Both the position numbers and the translations under genes were made by a program. The notes beneath the pieces are model-generated. The model made no database searches. It was not told the DNA's origin and saw nothing but the letters and a program-made list of their open reading frames with translations. Below, piece by piece: positions 8,180 to 17,710 of a stretch of 20,858 nt of DNA. The DNA is from Propionibacterium sp. (lineage in GTDB: Bacteria > Actinomycetota > Actinomycetes > Propionibacteriales > Propionibacteriaceae). Where the stretch lies: contig DURG01000331.1 in assembly GCA_012837465.1 (NCBI GenBank), positions 1 through 20,858 of the forward strand, written 5' to 3'. Numbering within the stretch: the stretch's first letter is position 1; each line of letters begins with the position of its first letter.

Positions 8180-9105
8180 TGGCAACCAAGACTGCACACG
8201 GCAAGCTGGCCACCACGCCGGATGGCCTGAGATACCGCCCTTCGCACGAGGGCCTGCCCCCGCGCTCCATCGCGCCGAGCAAGCTGGCCCGCACCCTCAC
8301 CCTGGTGCTGCTGGCCTTCATCGCGCTGTACTTCCTCCTGCCCATCGTCTGGGTGGTCTTCGCCTCGTCCAAGACCAAGGGCGACCTGCTCAGCTCCTTC
8401 GGTTTCTGGTTCGGCAACGACATCGCCTGGGGCGCCAACTGGGACTCCCTGATGGCGTGGACGCAGAACCTGTTCCCGCGCTGGGTCCTGAACTCGATCT
8501 TCTACTCCACGGTGGCCGCCACCGTCGGCACCCTGCTGTCGGTGGCCGCCGGCTACGCCATGGCCAAGTTCCAGTTCCCCGGCCGCAACGCGATGCTCGG
8601 CATCGTGATGACCGGCCTGCTGATGCCCGTGGCGCTGCTGACGGTGCCGATGTACCTGCTGTTCTCGCAGCTGGGCATCACCAACACCATCTGGGCGATC
8701 CTCATCCCATGCATCGTCTCGCCGTTCGGCGTGTTCCTCGGCAACGTGTACGCCGCCAGCTCCGTTCCCACGGAGCTTCTTGAGGCCGCACGAATCGACG
8801 GCGCCGGCGAGGCACGGATCTTCTTCACCATGGTGCTGCGGCTGCTCGCACCCGCAATGGTGACGATCTTCCTGTTCATCTTCGTGGCCACGTGGAACAA
8901 CTTCCTCCTGCCGTTGATGATGATCAGCTCCGCGGAGCTGAAGCCCGTCACACTGGGCCTCTACGGCATGATGAGCTACTTCGACCCGAACCGTGGTGCG
9001 GTCATGTTGGGCGCCCTGCTGGGCGTCCTGCCGCTGATCGCGCTGTTCCTCTTCCTGCAGCGCTTCTGGCAGGCCGGCCTCGCCGCCGGCTCCGTCAAGG
9101 GCTGA
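8179..9105 (+). CDS. Carbohydrate ABC transporter permease, MalG/UgpE-like
   Basis: 308 aa, second inner-membrane subunit. A cytoplasmic N-terminal tail of about 35 residues precedes the first span (LTLVLLAFIALYFLLPIVWV), and more spans follow. The EAA loop LEAARIDGAGEARIFFTMVL starts at about residue 201. The start is ATG 8179 in a TAATG overlap with the upstream permease. The operon ends here at a strong hairpin, so the energy-coupling ATPase must come from elsewhere; a shared MsmK/UgpC-like ATPase is the usual solution in such bacteria. Confidence 0.95.
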   Translation: MATKTAHGKLATTPDGLRYRPSHEGLPPRSIAPSKLARTLTLVLLAFIALYFLLPIVWVVFASSKTKGDLLSSFGFWFGNDIAWGANWDSLMAWTQNLFPRWVLNSIFYSTVAATVGTLLSVAAGYAMAKFQFPGRNAMLGIVMTGLLMPVALLTVPMYLLFSQLGITNTIWAILIPCIVSPFGVFLGNVYAASSVPTELLEAARIDGAGEARIFFTMVLRLLAPAMVTIFLFIFVATWNNFLLPLMMISSAELKPVTLGLYGMMSYFDPNRGAVMLGALLGVLPLIALFLFLQRFWQAGLAAGSVKG

Positions 9106-9125
9106 TCAGGCGACACCGCACACGC

Positions 9126-9160
9126 GAAGCGCGGGGCTGGGCTGCCCGGCCCCGCGCTTC
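9126..9160. terminator. Bidirectional terminator hairpin between sugar importer and pyrC
   Basis: A 16-bp stem (9126-9141 with 9145-9160; outer 12 bp perfect, GAAGCGCGGGGC against GCCCCGCGCTTC) encloses a CTG loop. It lies between two convergent genes, 20 nt after the permease stop and 30 nt past the pyrC stop. There is no T run, as is common for actinobacterial terminators. Confidence 0.75.
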
Positions 9161-9190
9161 TGTGCGCCCCGGAGCGAGTGAAGGTGGACC

Positions 9191-10456
9191 TCAGCGGCTG
9201 AAGGTGGCCCTGCCGCGCAGGAAGGTGGCCTCCACCGGATCCGGGAGCGTGCGGCCGTCGTACGGGTTGTTCCTGCTCAGTGACTTCGACTGCGCCTTGT
9301 CCACGGTCGCCGTCCGGTCCGGGTCGATCAGCACCAGGTTGGCCGGCTCGCCCGGGGTGAGCGGACGGCCCTGACCTGAGAGCGACGCGACGCGCGCCGG
9401 CGCATGGCTCATCCGGTCTGCCACCTGTTCCCATGTGAGGCGGCCAGGCTTGACCATCGTCTCGATGACCACCGACAGCGCCTGCTCCAGGCCGAGCATG
9501 CCGGGCTTCGCGTCGACGAACGCGTGGTCCTTGTCCTGAGGTGCGTGCGGCGCGTGGTCGGTGCCCACGACGTCGATCGTGCCGTCGGCAAGGCCGGCGC
9601 GGAGCGCCTCGATGTGCTCGGGCGTGCGAAGCGGCGGATTGACCTTGAACTTGGTGTCGTAGCCGACCAGTTCCTCGGTGCCCAGGAGCAGGTGGTGGGG
9701 CGTGACCTCGGCGGTCACGTTGATGCCGCGCTGCTTCGCCCAACGCACCACCTCGACGCCCTCGGCCGTCGTGATGTGGCACACGTGCAGGCGCGACCCG
9801 GTGGCCTCGGCGAGCATCGCGTCGCGGGCGATGATCGTCGACTCCGCAACGGGCGGCCAGCCGCCCAGACCCAACCGGCCGGAGAGTTCGCCCTCGTGGC
9901 AGCAGGCGCCCGGCCCGGCCAGGAACGAATCCTGCGAGTGTTGCGCGATGACGCCACCGAACGGCTTGACCCACTCGAGGGCCCGGCGCATGAGTTGCGG
10001 GTTCATCAGGCACATGCCGTCGTCGGAGAACATCGTCACCCGGGCGCGGGAGCGGTTCATCAGGCCCATCTCGGAGAGCTCCTCGCCCTTGAGTCCCTTC
10101 GAGATGGCGCCGATGACGACGACATCGACCAGGTTCGCCTTGAGGCCCAGGTCATGGACGTGCTCGGCCTTCTCCGCAGTGTCGGTGACGGGCTGGGTGT
10201 TGGCCATTGCGCAGACCGCGGTGTAGCCGCCGCGGGAGGCGGCTGCGGAGCCGCTCAGCACCGTCTCGGCATCCTCGCGCCCGGGTTCGCGCAGGTGCGT
10301 GTGCGGATCCACGAGGCCGGGGAGGACGAGGAGGCCGTCGCAGTCGATCGCCTCGGCGCCGCTGGGCGCCTCCTCCACGATGACCCCGTCGGCGAAGTGG
10401 AGGTCGGTGCGGCTGCCGTCGGGCAGTTGCACCCCTCGGAGCGTGGTGGCGGACAT
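9191..10456 (-). CDS. pyrC: Dihydroorotase
   Basis: 421 aa, usual for the class I enzyme. It closes N-carbamoyl-L-aspartate to dihydroorotate, third step of de novo pyrimidine synthesis. Metal ligands of the amidohydrolase barrel are visible: HTH (H52, H54) in PGLVDPHTHLREPG, FSDDG (about 144-148), H173 in AQHS, H227 in VCHI, and D300 in VGTDHAPH. The ATG at 10456 directly abuts the TAG stop of pyrB, with GGAGAGGAG inside the pyrB 3' end serving as ribosome site. It is the last gene of the operon here; carA, carB, pyrD and pyrF are not in this window. Confidence 0.97.
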   Translation of the reverse strand: MSATTLRGVQLPDGSRTDLHFADGVIVEEAPSGAEAIDCDGLLVLPGLVDPHTHLREPGREDAETVLSGSAAASRGGYTAVCAMANTQPVTDTAEKAEHVHDLGLKANLVDVVVIGAISKGLKGEELSEMGLMNRSRARVTMFSDDGMCLMNPQLMRRALEWVKPFGGVIAQHSQDSFLAGPGACCHEGELSGRLGLGGWPPVAESTIIARDAMLAEATGSRLHVCHITTAEGVEVVRWAKQRGINVTAEVTPHHLLLGTEELVGYDTKFKVNPPLRTPEHIEALRAGLADGTIDVVGTDHAPHAPQDKDHAFVDAKPGMLGLEQALSVVIETMVKPGRLTWEQVADRMSHAPARVASLSGQGRPLTPGEPANLVLIDPDRTATVDKAQSKSLSRNNPYDGRTLPDPVEATFLRGRATFSR

Positions 10457-11386
10457 CTACTTCTCCTCTCCTGCGAGCAGGTGGTACAGCACGCTCATGC
10501 GCACGGCGACACCGGCGGACACCTGGTCCAGAATGATCGAACGGGCGGCGTCGGCGGCCGCCGACGAGATCTCCAGGCCGCGGTTGAGCGGGCCGGGGTG
10601 CGCGATGCAGGCGCCGTCCTTCAGCATCGCGAGGCGGCGGGGGGTCAGGCCGTAGGCGTCGATGTACTCACGCTCGGAGGGGAAGTAGCCGCCGTACATG
10701 CGTTCGCGTTGCACCCGCAGCATCATGGCGACGTCCACCTCGGGCAGCACGTCGTCGAACGCGGAGGTGGTCTCCACCCCCCAGGCCTCGACGCCGGGCG
10801 GCATGAGCGTGGGCGGCCCGACCAGCACGACGGAGGCGCCGACCTTCTCCCACAGGAGCACGTTGGAGCGCACGACGCGCGAGTGGAGGAGGTCCCCGGT
10901 GATGGCGATCCGCTTGCCCTGCAGGTCGCCGAGGTCGTGGGCGCGCAGGTGGCGACGCACGGCGTGGGCGTCCAGGAGCGCCTGGGTGGGATGTTCGTGC
11001 ATGCCGTCGCCGGCGTTGACCATCGACGCCCGCACCCAGCCAGCGGCCTGGGCCACCGAGCCCGAGCCGGCGTGGCGCATCACGATGGCGTCGACCCCCA
11101 TGGCGTCGAGCGTCTGCAGCGTGTCCTTCATGGACTCGCCCTTCGACACCGACGAGCCCTTGGCCGACACGTTGATCGCGTCGGCCGAGAGCCACTTGGC
11201 GGCGAGTTCGAAGGACGAGCGGGTGCGCGTCGAGTCCTCGAAGAAGAGGTTGACGACGGTGCGGCCCCGCAGCGCGGGCAGCTTCTTGATGGGGCGCGAC
11301 TGGACGTCGTGCATCTCCTCGGCCGTGTCGAGGATGGTCCAGATCTCGTCCTCGCTGAGGTCGGCGATGCCGAGGAGGTGCTTCAC
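10457..11386 (-). CDS. pyrB: Aspartate carbamoyltransferase catalytic subunit
   Basis: 309 aa. It joins carbamoyl phosphate and L-aspartate to give carbamoyl aspartate, the committed step of pyrimidine synthesis. Carbamoyl-phosphate binding motif STRTR (52-56), the K82 loop SKGES, HPTQALLD (132-139) and the aspartate-side MLRVQRERM are all present. The start codon is GTG at 11386, overlapping the pyrR stop by 4 nt (GTGA), which implies translational coupling. No regulatory subunit gene (pyrI) is nearby, as expected for actinobacteria. Confidence 0.97.
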   Translation of the reverse strand: MKHLLGIADLSEDEIWTILDTAEEMHDVQSRPIKKLPALRGRTVVNLFFEDSTRTRSSFELAAKWLSADAINVSAKGSSVSKGESMKDTLQTLDAMGVDAIVMRHAGSGSVAQAAGWVRASMVNAGDGMHEHPTQALLDAHAVRRHLRAHDLGDLQGKRIAITGDLLHSRVVRSNVLLWEKVGASVVLVGPPTLMPPGVEAWGVETTSAFDDVLPEVDVAMMLRVQRERMYGGYFPSEREYIDAYGLTPRRLAMLKDGACIAHPGPLNRGLEISSAAADAARSIILDQVSAGVAVRMSVLYHLLAGEEK

Positions 11387-11916
11387 TGGCCGCTCCGTTC
11401 GATGGTGATCAGGTCTTCCCCGTCCGTCTCCGTCAGTTGCACGCGGACGCGCTCGTCGCGGGCGGTGGGGATGTGCTTGCCGGTGACGTCGGCCTGGATG
11501 GGCAGGTCGCGGCCGCCGCGGTCGATGAGGGCGACCAGCTGGATGGCGCGGGGCCGGCCGAGGTCCGCCAGCGCGAGCAGCGCGGCCTGGACGGTGCGCC
11601 CGGAGAACAGCACGTCGTCGACGAGCACGACCACCTTGTCGTCGATCTCCGCGGGCAGCACGGTGGGGGAGGGCATCCGGGTGGGGTTGCGACGCAGGTC
11701 GTCGCGGTACATCGTGATGTCGAGCTGGCCGACGGGGATCTCGTGGCCCTGCTCCTTCGCGATGGCGCCGATGCGTTCGGCCAGCGGGGCGCCGCGGGTG
11801 ATGATGCCGAGCAGGATCACGTCGTCGCTGCCGTGGTTCTTCTCGAGGATCTCATGCGTCATGCGGGTCAACGCCCACTGCATCTCGTCTGCACTTACGA
11901 CGGCGCGCGGCTCCAT
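11383..11916 (-). CDS. pyrR: PyrR: pyr operon RNA-binding regulator / uracil phosphoribosyltransferase
   Basis: 177 aa, normal length. PyrR binds pyr mRNA in response to UMP/PRPP and often has uracil phosphoribosyltransferase activity. The PRPP loop VVVLVDDVLFSGRT (95-108) is clear, as is the flanking DITMYRDD segment. The frame is open far upstream, but the true start is ATG 11916: AAGGGG (within 11921-11928) lies 4 nt before it and family homology begins there. It is the first gene of pyrR-pyrB-pyrC. The leader looks too short for a PyrR-responsive attenuator (see findings). Confidence 0.96.
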   Translation of the reverse strand: MEPRAVVSADEMQWALTRMTHEILEKNHGSDDVILLGIITRGAPLAERIGAIAKEQGHEIPVGQLDITMYRDDLRRNPTRMPSPTVLPAEIDDKVVVLVDDVLFSGRTVQAALLALADLGRPRAIQLVALIDRGGRDLPIQADVTGKHIPTARDERVRVQLTETDGEDLITIERSGQ

Positions 11917-11941
11917 GGCACCCCTTCCGTGGTCGGTGGTG

Positions 11942-11947
11942 AATCTA
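11942..11947 (-). promoter_or_regulatory. Candidate -10 element of the pyrRBC operon
   Basis: Read on the minus strand this is TAGATT (TANNNT form). Transcription would begin near 11935, leaving about 19 nt before the pyrR ATG, enough only for the AAGGGG ribosome site. No convincing -35 element is visible. It lies back to back with the -10 of the divergent small membrane gene. Confidence 0.4.
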
Positions 11948-11984
11948 CCGCACGGACCGGTACGTGGGACCTGTGAGTTCGGTA

Positions 11985-11990
11985 TAGAGT
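11985..11990 (+). promoter_or_regulatory. Candidate -10 element for a leaderless mRNA (small membrane protein gene)
   Basis: TAGAGT (within GGTATAGAGT) ends 7 nt before the ATG at 11998. Transcription would therefore start at or next to the start codon. No Shine-Dalgarno sequence is present, which fits leaderless translation. No good -35 is seen. Confidence 0.45.
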
Positions 11991-11997
11991 GCGTGCC

Positions 11998-12228
11998 ATG
12001 AATCTGCTCCCTCTTGAGGTCCTCCCAGGCTGGCCCCAGCCGGAGCCCGTCTCCGATGCCTTCCTCTTCTTCCTGATGGTCCTGGCCCCGATCGGCTTCG
12101 CCCTGATCGTGACCCTCCTGTACTTCGGCCCGAAGCTCGCCCGCGAGCGTCGCGAGCGCGAACTGCAGTCGAGCGCCAGCACCGAACTCGAGACCAGCCG
12201 CCCCAACCGCGCCGTCGACACGCACTGA
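11998..12228 (+). CDS. Small single-span membrane protein, function unknown
   Basis: 76 aa. An N-terminal stretch rich in Pro and Leu is followed by one clear hydrophobic span (about 20-43, DAFLFFLMVLAPIGFALIVT) and a charged cytoplasmic-type tail (GPKLARERRERE) with a polar Ser/Thr-rich end. I do not recognise a named family. ATG 11998 is chosen over the GTG at 11989 because the -10 motif TAGAGT overlaps that GTG. The gene is divergent from pyrR (81 nt between start codons) and its stop lies 4 nt from the SulP stop (convergent). Confidence 0.75.
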   Translation: MNLLPLEVLPGWPQPEPVSDAFLFFLMVLAPIGFALIVTLLYFGPKLARERRERELQSSASTELETSRPNRAVDTH

Positions 12229-12232
12229 CGCG

Positions 12233-13558
12233 TCAGTCGCGGTACTCCTTCGGCGGTTGCAGCGCACCCTCGGGGAGCACCGCCCGGCCGGGCACCCTGA
12301 CCCTCCTGGCCTTCCGCGGCGCGGGGAGCCCGGAATCCAGCCACGCCTGCGCCTCCGCCCGGGCCTGACGGGTGGACTCGCCGAGGATGTCCGTGGCAGG
12401 GGTGATGATGACCTCATCGGTGAGGTCCAGCTTGCCCGAGCGCCGCAGTTGCTCGGCCACGACGTCCCGGATGCCCGACAGGTACAGCCTTCCACCGCCG
12501 GCGTGGAGGTCCTCGGAGTAGTCGTCGAGCAGGTCGATCAGCGTGGCGCCGATGTTCTCCACGTCCCGCATCCGCAGGACGACGACGGCGCGCTCCACCC
12601 CGTCGGTGGACGGCAGGCGGTCGTTCAACGTCTGCGCCCCGGAGAAGAAGAGGTCGCCGTAGACGTTGAGCACCGTGACCTGCCCGGCCGGCAGCACCTC
12701 GGGTGCGTCTGATTCGACCAGTTGGTCCGCCTCGTTGCGGTTGAGTTCCCGGACGGTCACGGAGCGGTAGGACCGCACGAGGTTCATCACGATCGCCAGG
12801 GCCACGCCGGTGAACACGGCCACGGGAACCGAGAACAGCAGCGACGCCAGCAGAGTCACCGCGAAGCCCGCCGCAGCGGTGAGATTGGTCCGCATGATCG
12901 ACACGACGTCGCGCAGGTTGATCGACGCGATGGCCGCCACCACCATCAGGGCGCCGAGGGCGGCCATGGGCACGACCTCGATCACCGGCCCCAGCAGGAG
13001 GATGATGACGAGCATCCAGATGCCGCAGAAGATCTCGTTCCACCGCGACTTCGCTCCCGCGGACACCACCAGCGCGGTCTGGCCCACCGAGCCGCCCACG
13101 GGAATGCCGGAGAACAGGCCCGAGACGATGTTGCCCATGCCCTGGGCAGACATGTCCGTCGACACGTTGACCTTCGAGCCGTCTGGGTTGTCGATGCTCT
13201 GGGAGACGCCCGCGCCCTGGATGGCGATGACCGCGGCCAGCGCTGCGGCGGCCAGGACGAGTTCGAGGCTGATGAGGCCCAGGTCTGGCAGGGAGAGGGC
13301 AGGGAGGCCGGCCGGGATGGGGCTCACGTCCACGACCTGCTCGACTGACTGCCACCCCACCAAGACGAGCAGCAGCGTCGGCACGGCCAGGCCCACGAGC
13401 GTCGACCACGTGGAGAAGCGGGTGCGGTTCGCGAGGAGCACCAACCCGAGGGCCAGGACGCCCAGGACGACGGCCGACAGGTTCCACGAACCGATGTTGG
13501 CAAGCAGGTCGATGAACTGGGCCACCTCGTTGGGGCCCTCAGGGGAGTAGCCCACCAT
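12233..13558 (-). CDS. SulP-family anion transporter with STAS domain, N-terminally truncated (probably non-functional)
   Basis: 441 aa, whereas SulP proteins have about 550-570. SulP carriers move sulfate, bicarbonate or other anions. The C-terminal part is good: the AGLPALSLPDLG segment (about 83-94), several membrane spans, then a STAS domain from about 290 (VTVLNVYGDLFFSGAQ, later LRMRDVENIGAT). What is missing is the first roughly 130-150 residues, spanning about five membrane segments, including TM1 and TM3 that form half of the anion site in this fold. The ATG at 13558 appears at the truncation point by chance, with no ribosome site before it. The frame then meets sequence belonging to a sulfatase on the other strand. 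I read it as the remains of a transporter gene; a pipeline would call it intact. Confidence 0.8.
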   Translation of the reverse strand: MVGYSPEGPNEVAQFIDLLANIGSWNLSAVVLGVLALGLVLLANRTRFSTWSTLVGLAVPTLLLVLVGWQSVEQVVDVSPIPAGLPALSLPDLGLISLELVLAAAALAAVIAIQGAGVSQSIDNPDGSKVNVSTDMSAQGMGNIVSGLFSGIPVGGSVGQTALVVSAGAKSRWNEIFCGIWMLVIILLLGPVIEVVPMAALGALMVVAAIASINLRDVVSIMRTNLTAAAGFAVTLLASLLFSVPVAVFTGVALAIVMNLVRSYRSVTVRELNRNEADQLVESDAPEVLPAGQVTVLNVYGDLFFSGAQTLNDRLPSTDGVERAVVVLRMRDVENIGATLIDLLDDYSEDLHAGGGRLYLSGIRDVVAEQLRRSGKLDLTDEVIITPATDILGESTRQARAEAQAWLDSGLPAPRKARRVRVPGRAVLPEGALQPPKEYRD

Positions 13559-14274
13559 GGGCGTTCCTGGCCTACCTCGCCTTCACCGCGCCGCACGACC
13601 CGCTGCAGGTGCCCGACGAGTGGCTCGATCGTTACAAGGGTCGCTACGACGACGGCTACGACGCCGAGATCGGCCGCATGATCGACTCGCTGCGGGAGCT
13701 TGGCAAGCTGGACGACACCGTCATCTTCTTCCTCTCCGACAACGGCGCCAACCCCAAGGAGCCGCACTTCTACACGCCCAACACGGTGGAGCAGATCGAG
13801 CGCGACTTCGACAACTCGCTGGACAACTACGGCCGGATCGGCTCGTTCATCTCGGTGGGCGGCGCCTGGGCCGAGGTGTCCAACACCCCGTTGTCCTACT
13901 TCAAGACCACCACGTACGAGGGTGGCATCCAGACCCCGCTCATCGTGGCCGGCGGCCCCGTCGAGAAGCGGGGCATCGTCACCGATCAGATGCTGCACGT
14001 GGCAGACATCGTGCCCACCATGCTGGAGTTGGCGGGCCTCGAACGGCCCACCGAGCGCAACGGCGAGGCCGTACCCGAGCTGTACAACCTGGGCGACGAC
14101 CCGCGTGAGAAGCACGACCTGGCCGAGCAGATGCCCGAGAAGGTCGCCGAGATGCAGGCTGCGTGGGACGAGTACGCAGAGCGCGTCGGCTACATCGAGG
14201 GCAACGGCGTCTCTGCGGTCGGGGAGCTCGGCGGCGTGGAGCGCTTCTTCGAGTACCGCCTGCCGGAAGACTGA
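13558..14274 (+). pseudogene. Arylsulfatase C-terminal fragment (5' part lost)
   Basis: 239 codons are open, from the junction (sulfatase-like from FLAYLAFTAPHDPL) to TGA at 14274. The whole N-terminal half, with the formylglycine motif C/S-x-P-x-R and first metal-binding aspartates, is absent. The remaining part has DNG in FFLSDNGAN (a metal-ligand site in the alkaline-phosphatase-like fold), a sulfate-site-like K in FKTTTYEGGIQTPLIV, and the C-terminal NLGDDPREKHDLAEQ typical of sulfatases. The only in-frame start is a GTG at 13609 without a ribosome site. Sulfatases release sulfate from sulfated sugars or other esters, but this piece cannot be catalytic. It points away from the truncated SulP gene, whose 5' end is at the same spot. 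Confidence 0.85.
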
Positions 14275-14369
14275 AGATCAGCTGATCCAGGCTCGATGAC
14301 ATCCACCAGCACCTCACCACCTCGGCCCCTGCTCGTGCGGCTGCTCCCCACCGAAAGCGAGATTCCCTC

Positions 14370-14902
14370 ATGACAGAATTCTTCCGGCAGGTCGCCTCCG
14401 TAGGCGTGCCGATCTTCGTGATCAGCTCCATGCTGAACGTCGGCCTCACCCAGAAGCCGCAGAAGCTGCTGGGGCACCTCAGGAACTGGCACTACCTGGT
14501 GCGGATGATCGTGGTGAACCTGCTCGTCGTGCCAGCCCTGATGCTGCTGGCGATCACCATCGTGGACCTCGACACCGTCTACGCCGCGGGCCTGATGCTG
14601 TTCAGCATGTGTGCCGGCGCGCCGTTCCTGATCAAGCTGACGATGCCCTCCGAGAACGACCTGGCACTGGGGGCCACCGTCCTCATGGTGCTCATGGTGG
14701 CCACGGTGCTGTGGCGGCTGCGGCGATGATCGTCGCGAGCCAGAACTTCACGGATCCGAACATCTTCGTCGTCGTCAACGTGGTGAACACGTTGGGCATC
14801 ATCATGCTGATCGCCATCGCCAAGACGCTGCACGGCGACAACGAGCCGGCGCTGCTAGACACCCCCGGCGCCGACATGCCCGCCCGCACCCCCGCTGGGT
14901 GA
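14370..14902 (+). pseudogene. Bile acid:sodium symporter (BASS) family transporter, internal deletion and frameshift
   Basis: The first part (14370 to about 14708) reads MTEFFRQVASVGVPIFVISS and continues through SMLNVGLTQKP and GAPFLIKLTMPSENDLALG, typical of the N-terminal third of BASS transporters, then hits a stop at 14727-14729. The family's C-terminus resumes in another frame from about 14711 (AAAMIVASQNFTDPNIFVVV) to TGA at 14902. Together about 170 residues remain of the usual 300 or more, so about 130 residues of the middle, several membrane spans, are gone at about 14705-14720. It is a deletion, not a simple frameshift. It lies 95 nt after the sulfatase remnant on the same strand and was probably in its operon. 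The start is ATG 14370, with a weak GAGA site upstream. Confidence 0.85.
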
Positions 14903-14904
14903 GC

Positions 14905-14955
14905 GGTCCCTGAGCGTCCGCCCTTCGTCGCTCGTAGAACTCGCGCTCAAGGACC
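14905..14955. terminator. Possible bidirectional terminator between the symporter remnant and pepN
   Basis: GGTCCCTGAGCG (14905-14916) pairs with CGCTCAAGGACC (14944-14955) over 12 bp with one mismatch, around a 27-nt loop. It lies exactly between two convergent genes. The long loop makes it weaker than the other hairpins in the window. Confidence 0.4.
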
Positions 14956-14957
14956 AA

Positions 14958-17540
<2,583 letters not shown>

Positions 17541-17710
17541 GAGGTGGTTATTCTCCTGTTTCGGTGTCGTTTGCCCTTGTCAGTGACAAGCGCTGTGGAC
17601 ATTGTTCTACTGAACTGCGCAAATCGTGGGATTTCCGCCCCAATCGGACAAGTCCTTGCGACAACGTTAGCGATCCCGACAAGTCCGTGCGTTGTGCAAC
17701 GATGATCGCC
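17541..17710. promoter_or_regulatory. Divergent pepN / ligA control region with a palindrome and GACAAG repeats
   Basis: No gene is seen here. It contains a perfect 15-nt palindrome CTTGTCAGTGACAAG (17576-17590) and two GACAAGTCC copies (17647-17655 and 17678-17686, 31 nt apart). The palindrome arm itself carries TGACAAG, so GACAAG occurs three times in one orientation and once inverted. No clear -10 element for ligA or pepN could be fixed. The palindrome lies 36-50 nt upstream of the pepN start, where a repressor could act. Confidence 0.35.

Noticed and set aside
9179..9230. Three GAAGGTGG copies about 20 nt apart at the pyrC 3' end
   Set aside because: Two of the three encode the repeated ATF residues of the pyrC C-terminus and the third is single and close by; probably chance.
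9404..12001. An 865-codon plus-strand open frame spanning the pyr operon
   Set aside because: It is the antisense shadow of pyrC, pyrB and pyrR. The composition is Val/Gly/His/Arg-rich with no family resemblance, and there is no ribosome site.
11383..12495. An upstream-extended pyrR frame of 370 codons reaching into the SulP gene
   Set aside because: The extension is Arg-rich non-family sequence, overlaps two other genes, and bypasses the good ribosome site before ATG 11916.
13557..14108. A plus-strand frame starting with ATG at 13557
   Set aside because: It is out of frame with the sulfatase sequence and Arg-rich. The ATG is part of the CCATGG at the deletion junction.
14609..14902. A separate small plus-strand gene at 14609-14902
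   Set aside because: Its first 35 residues are out-of-frame symporter sequence. Only the end (from AAAMIVASQNF) is real, and it is the displaced C-terminus of the same broken symporter.
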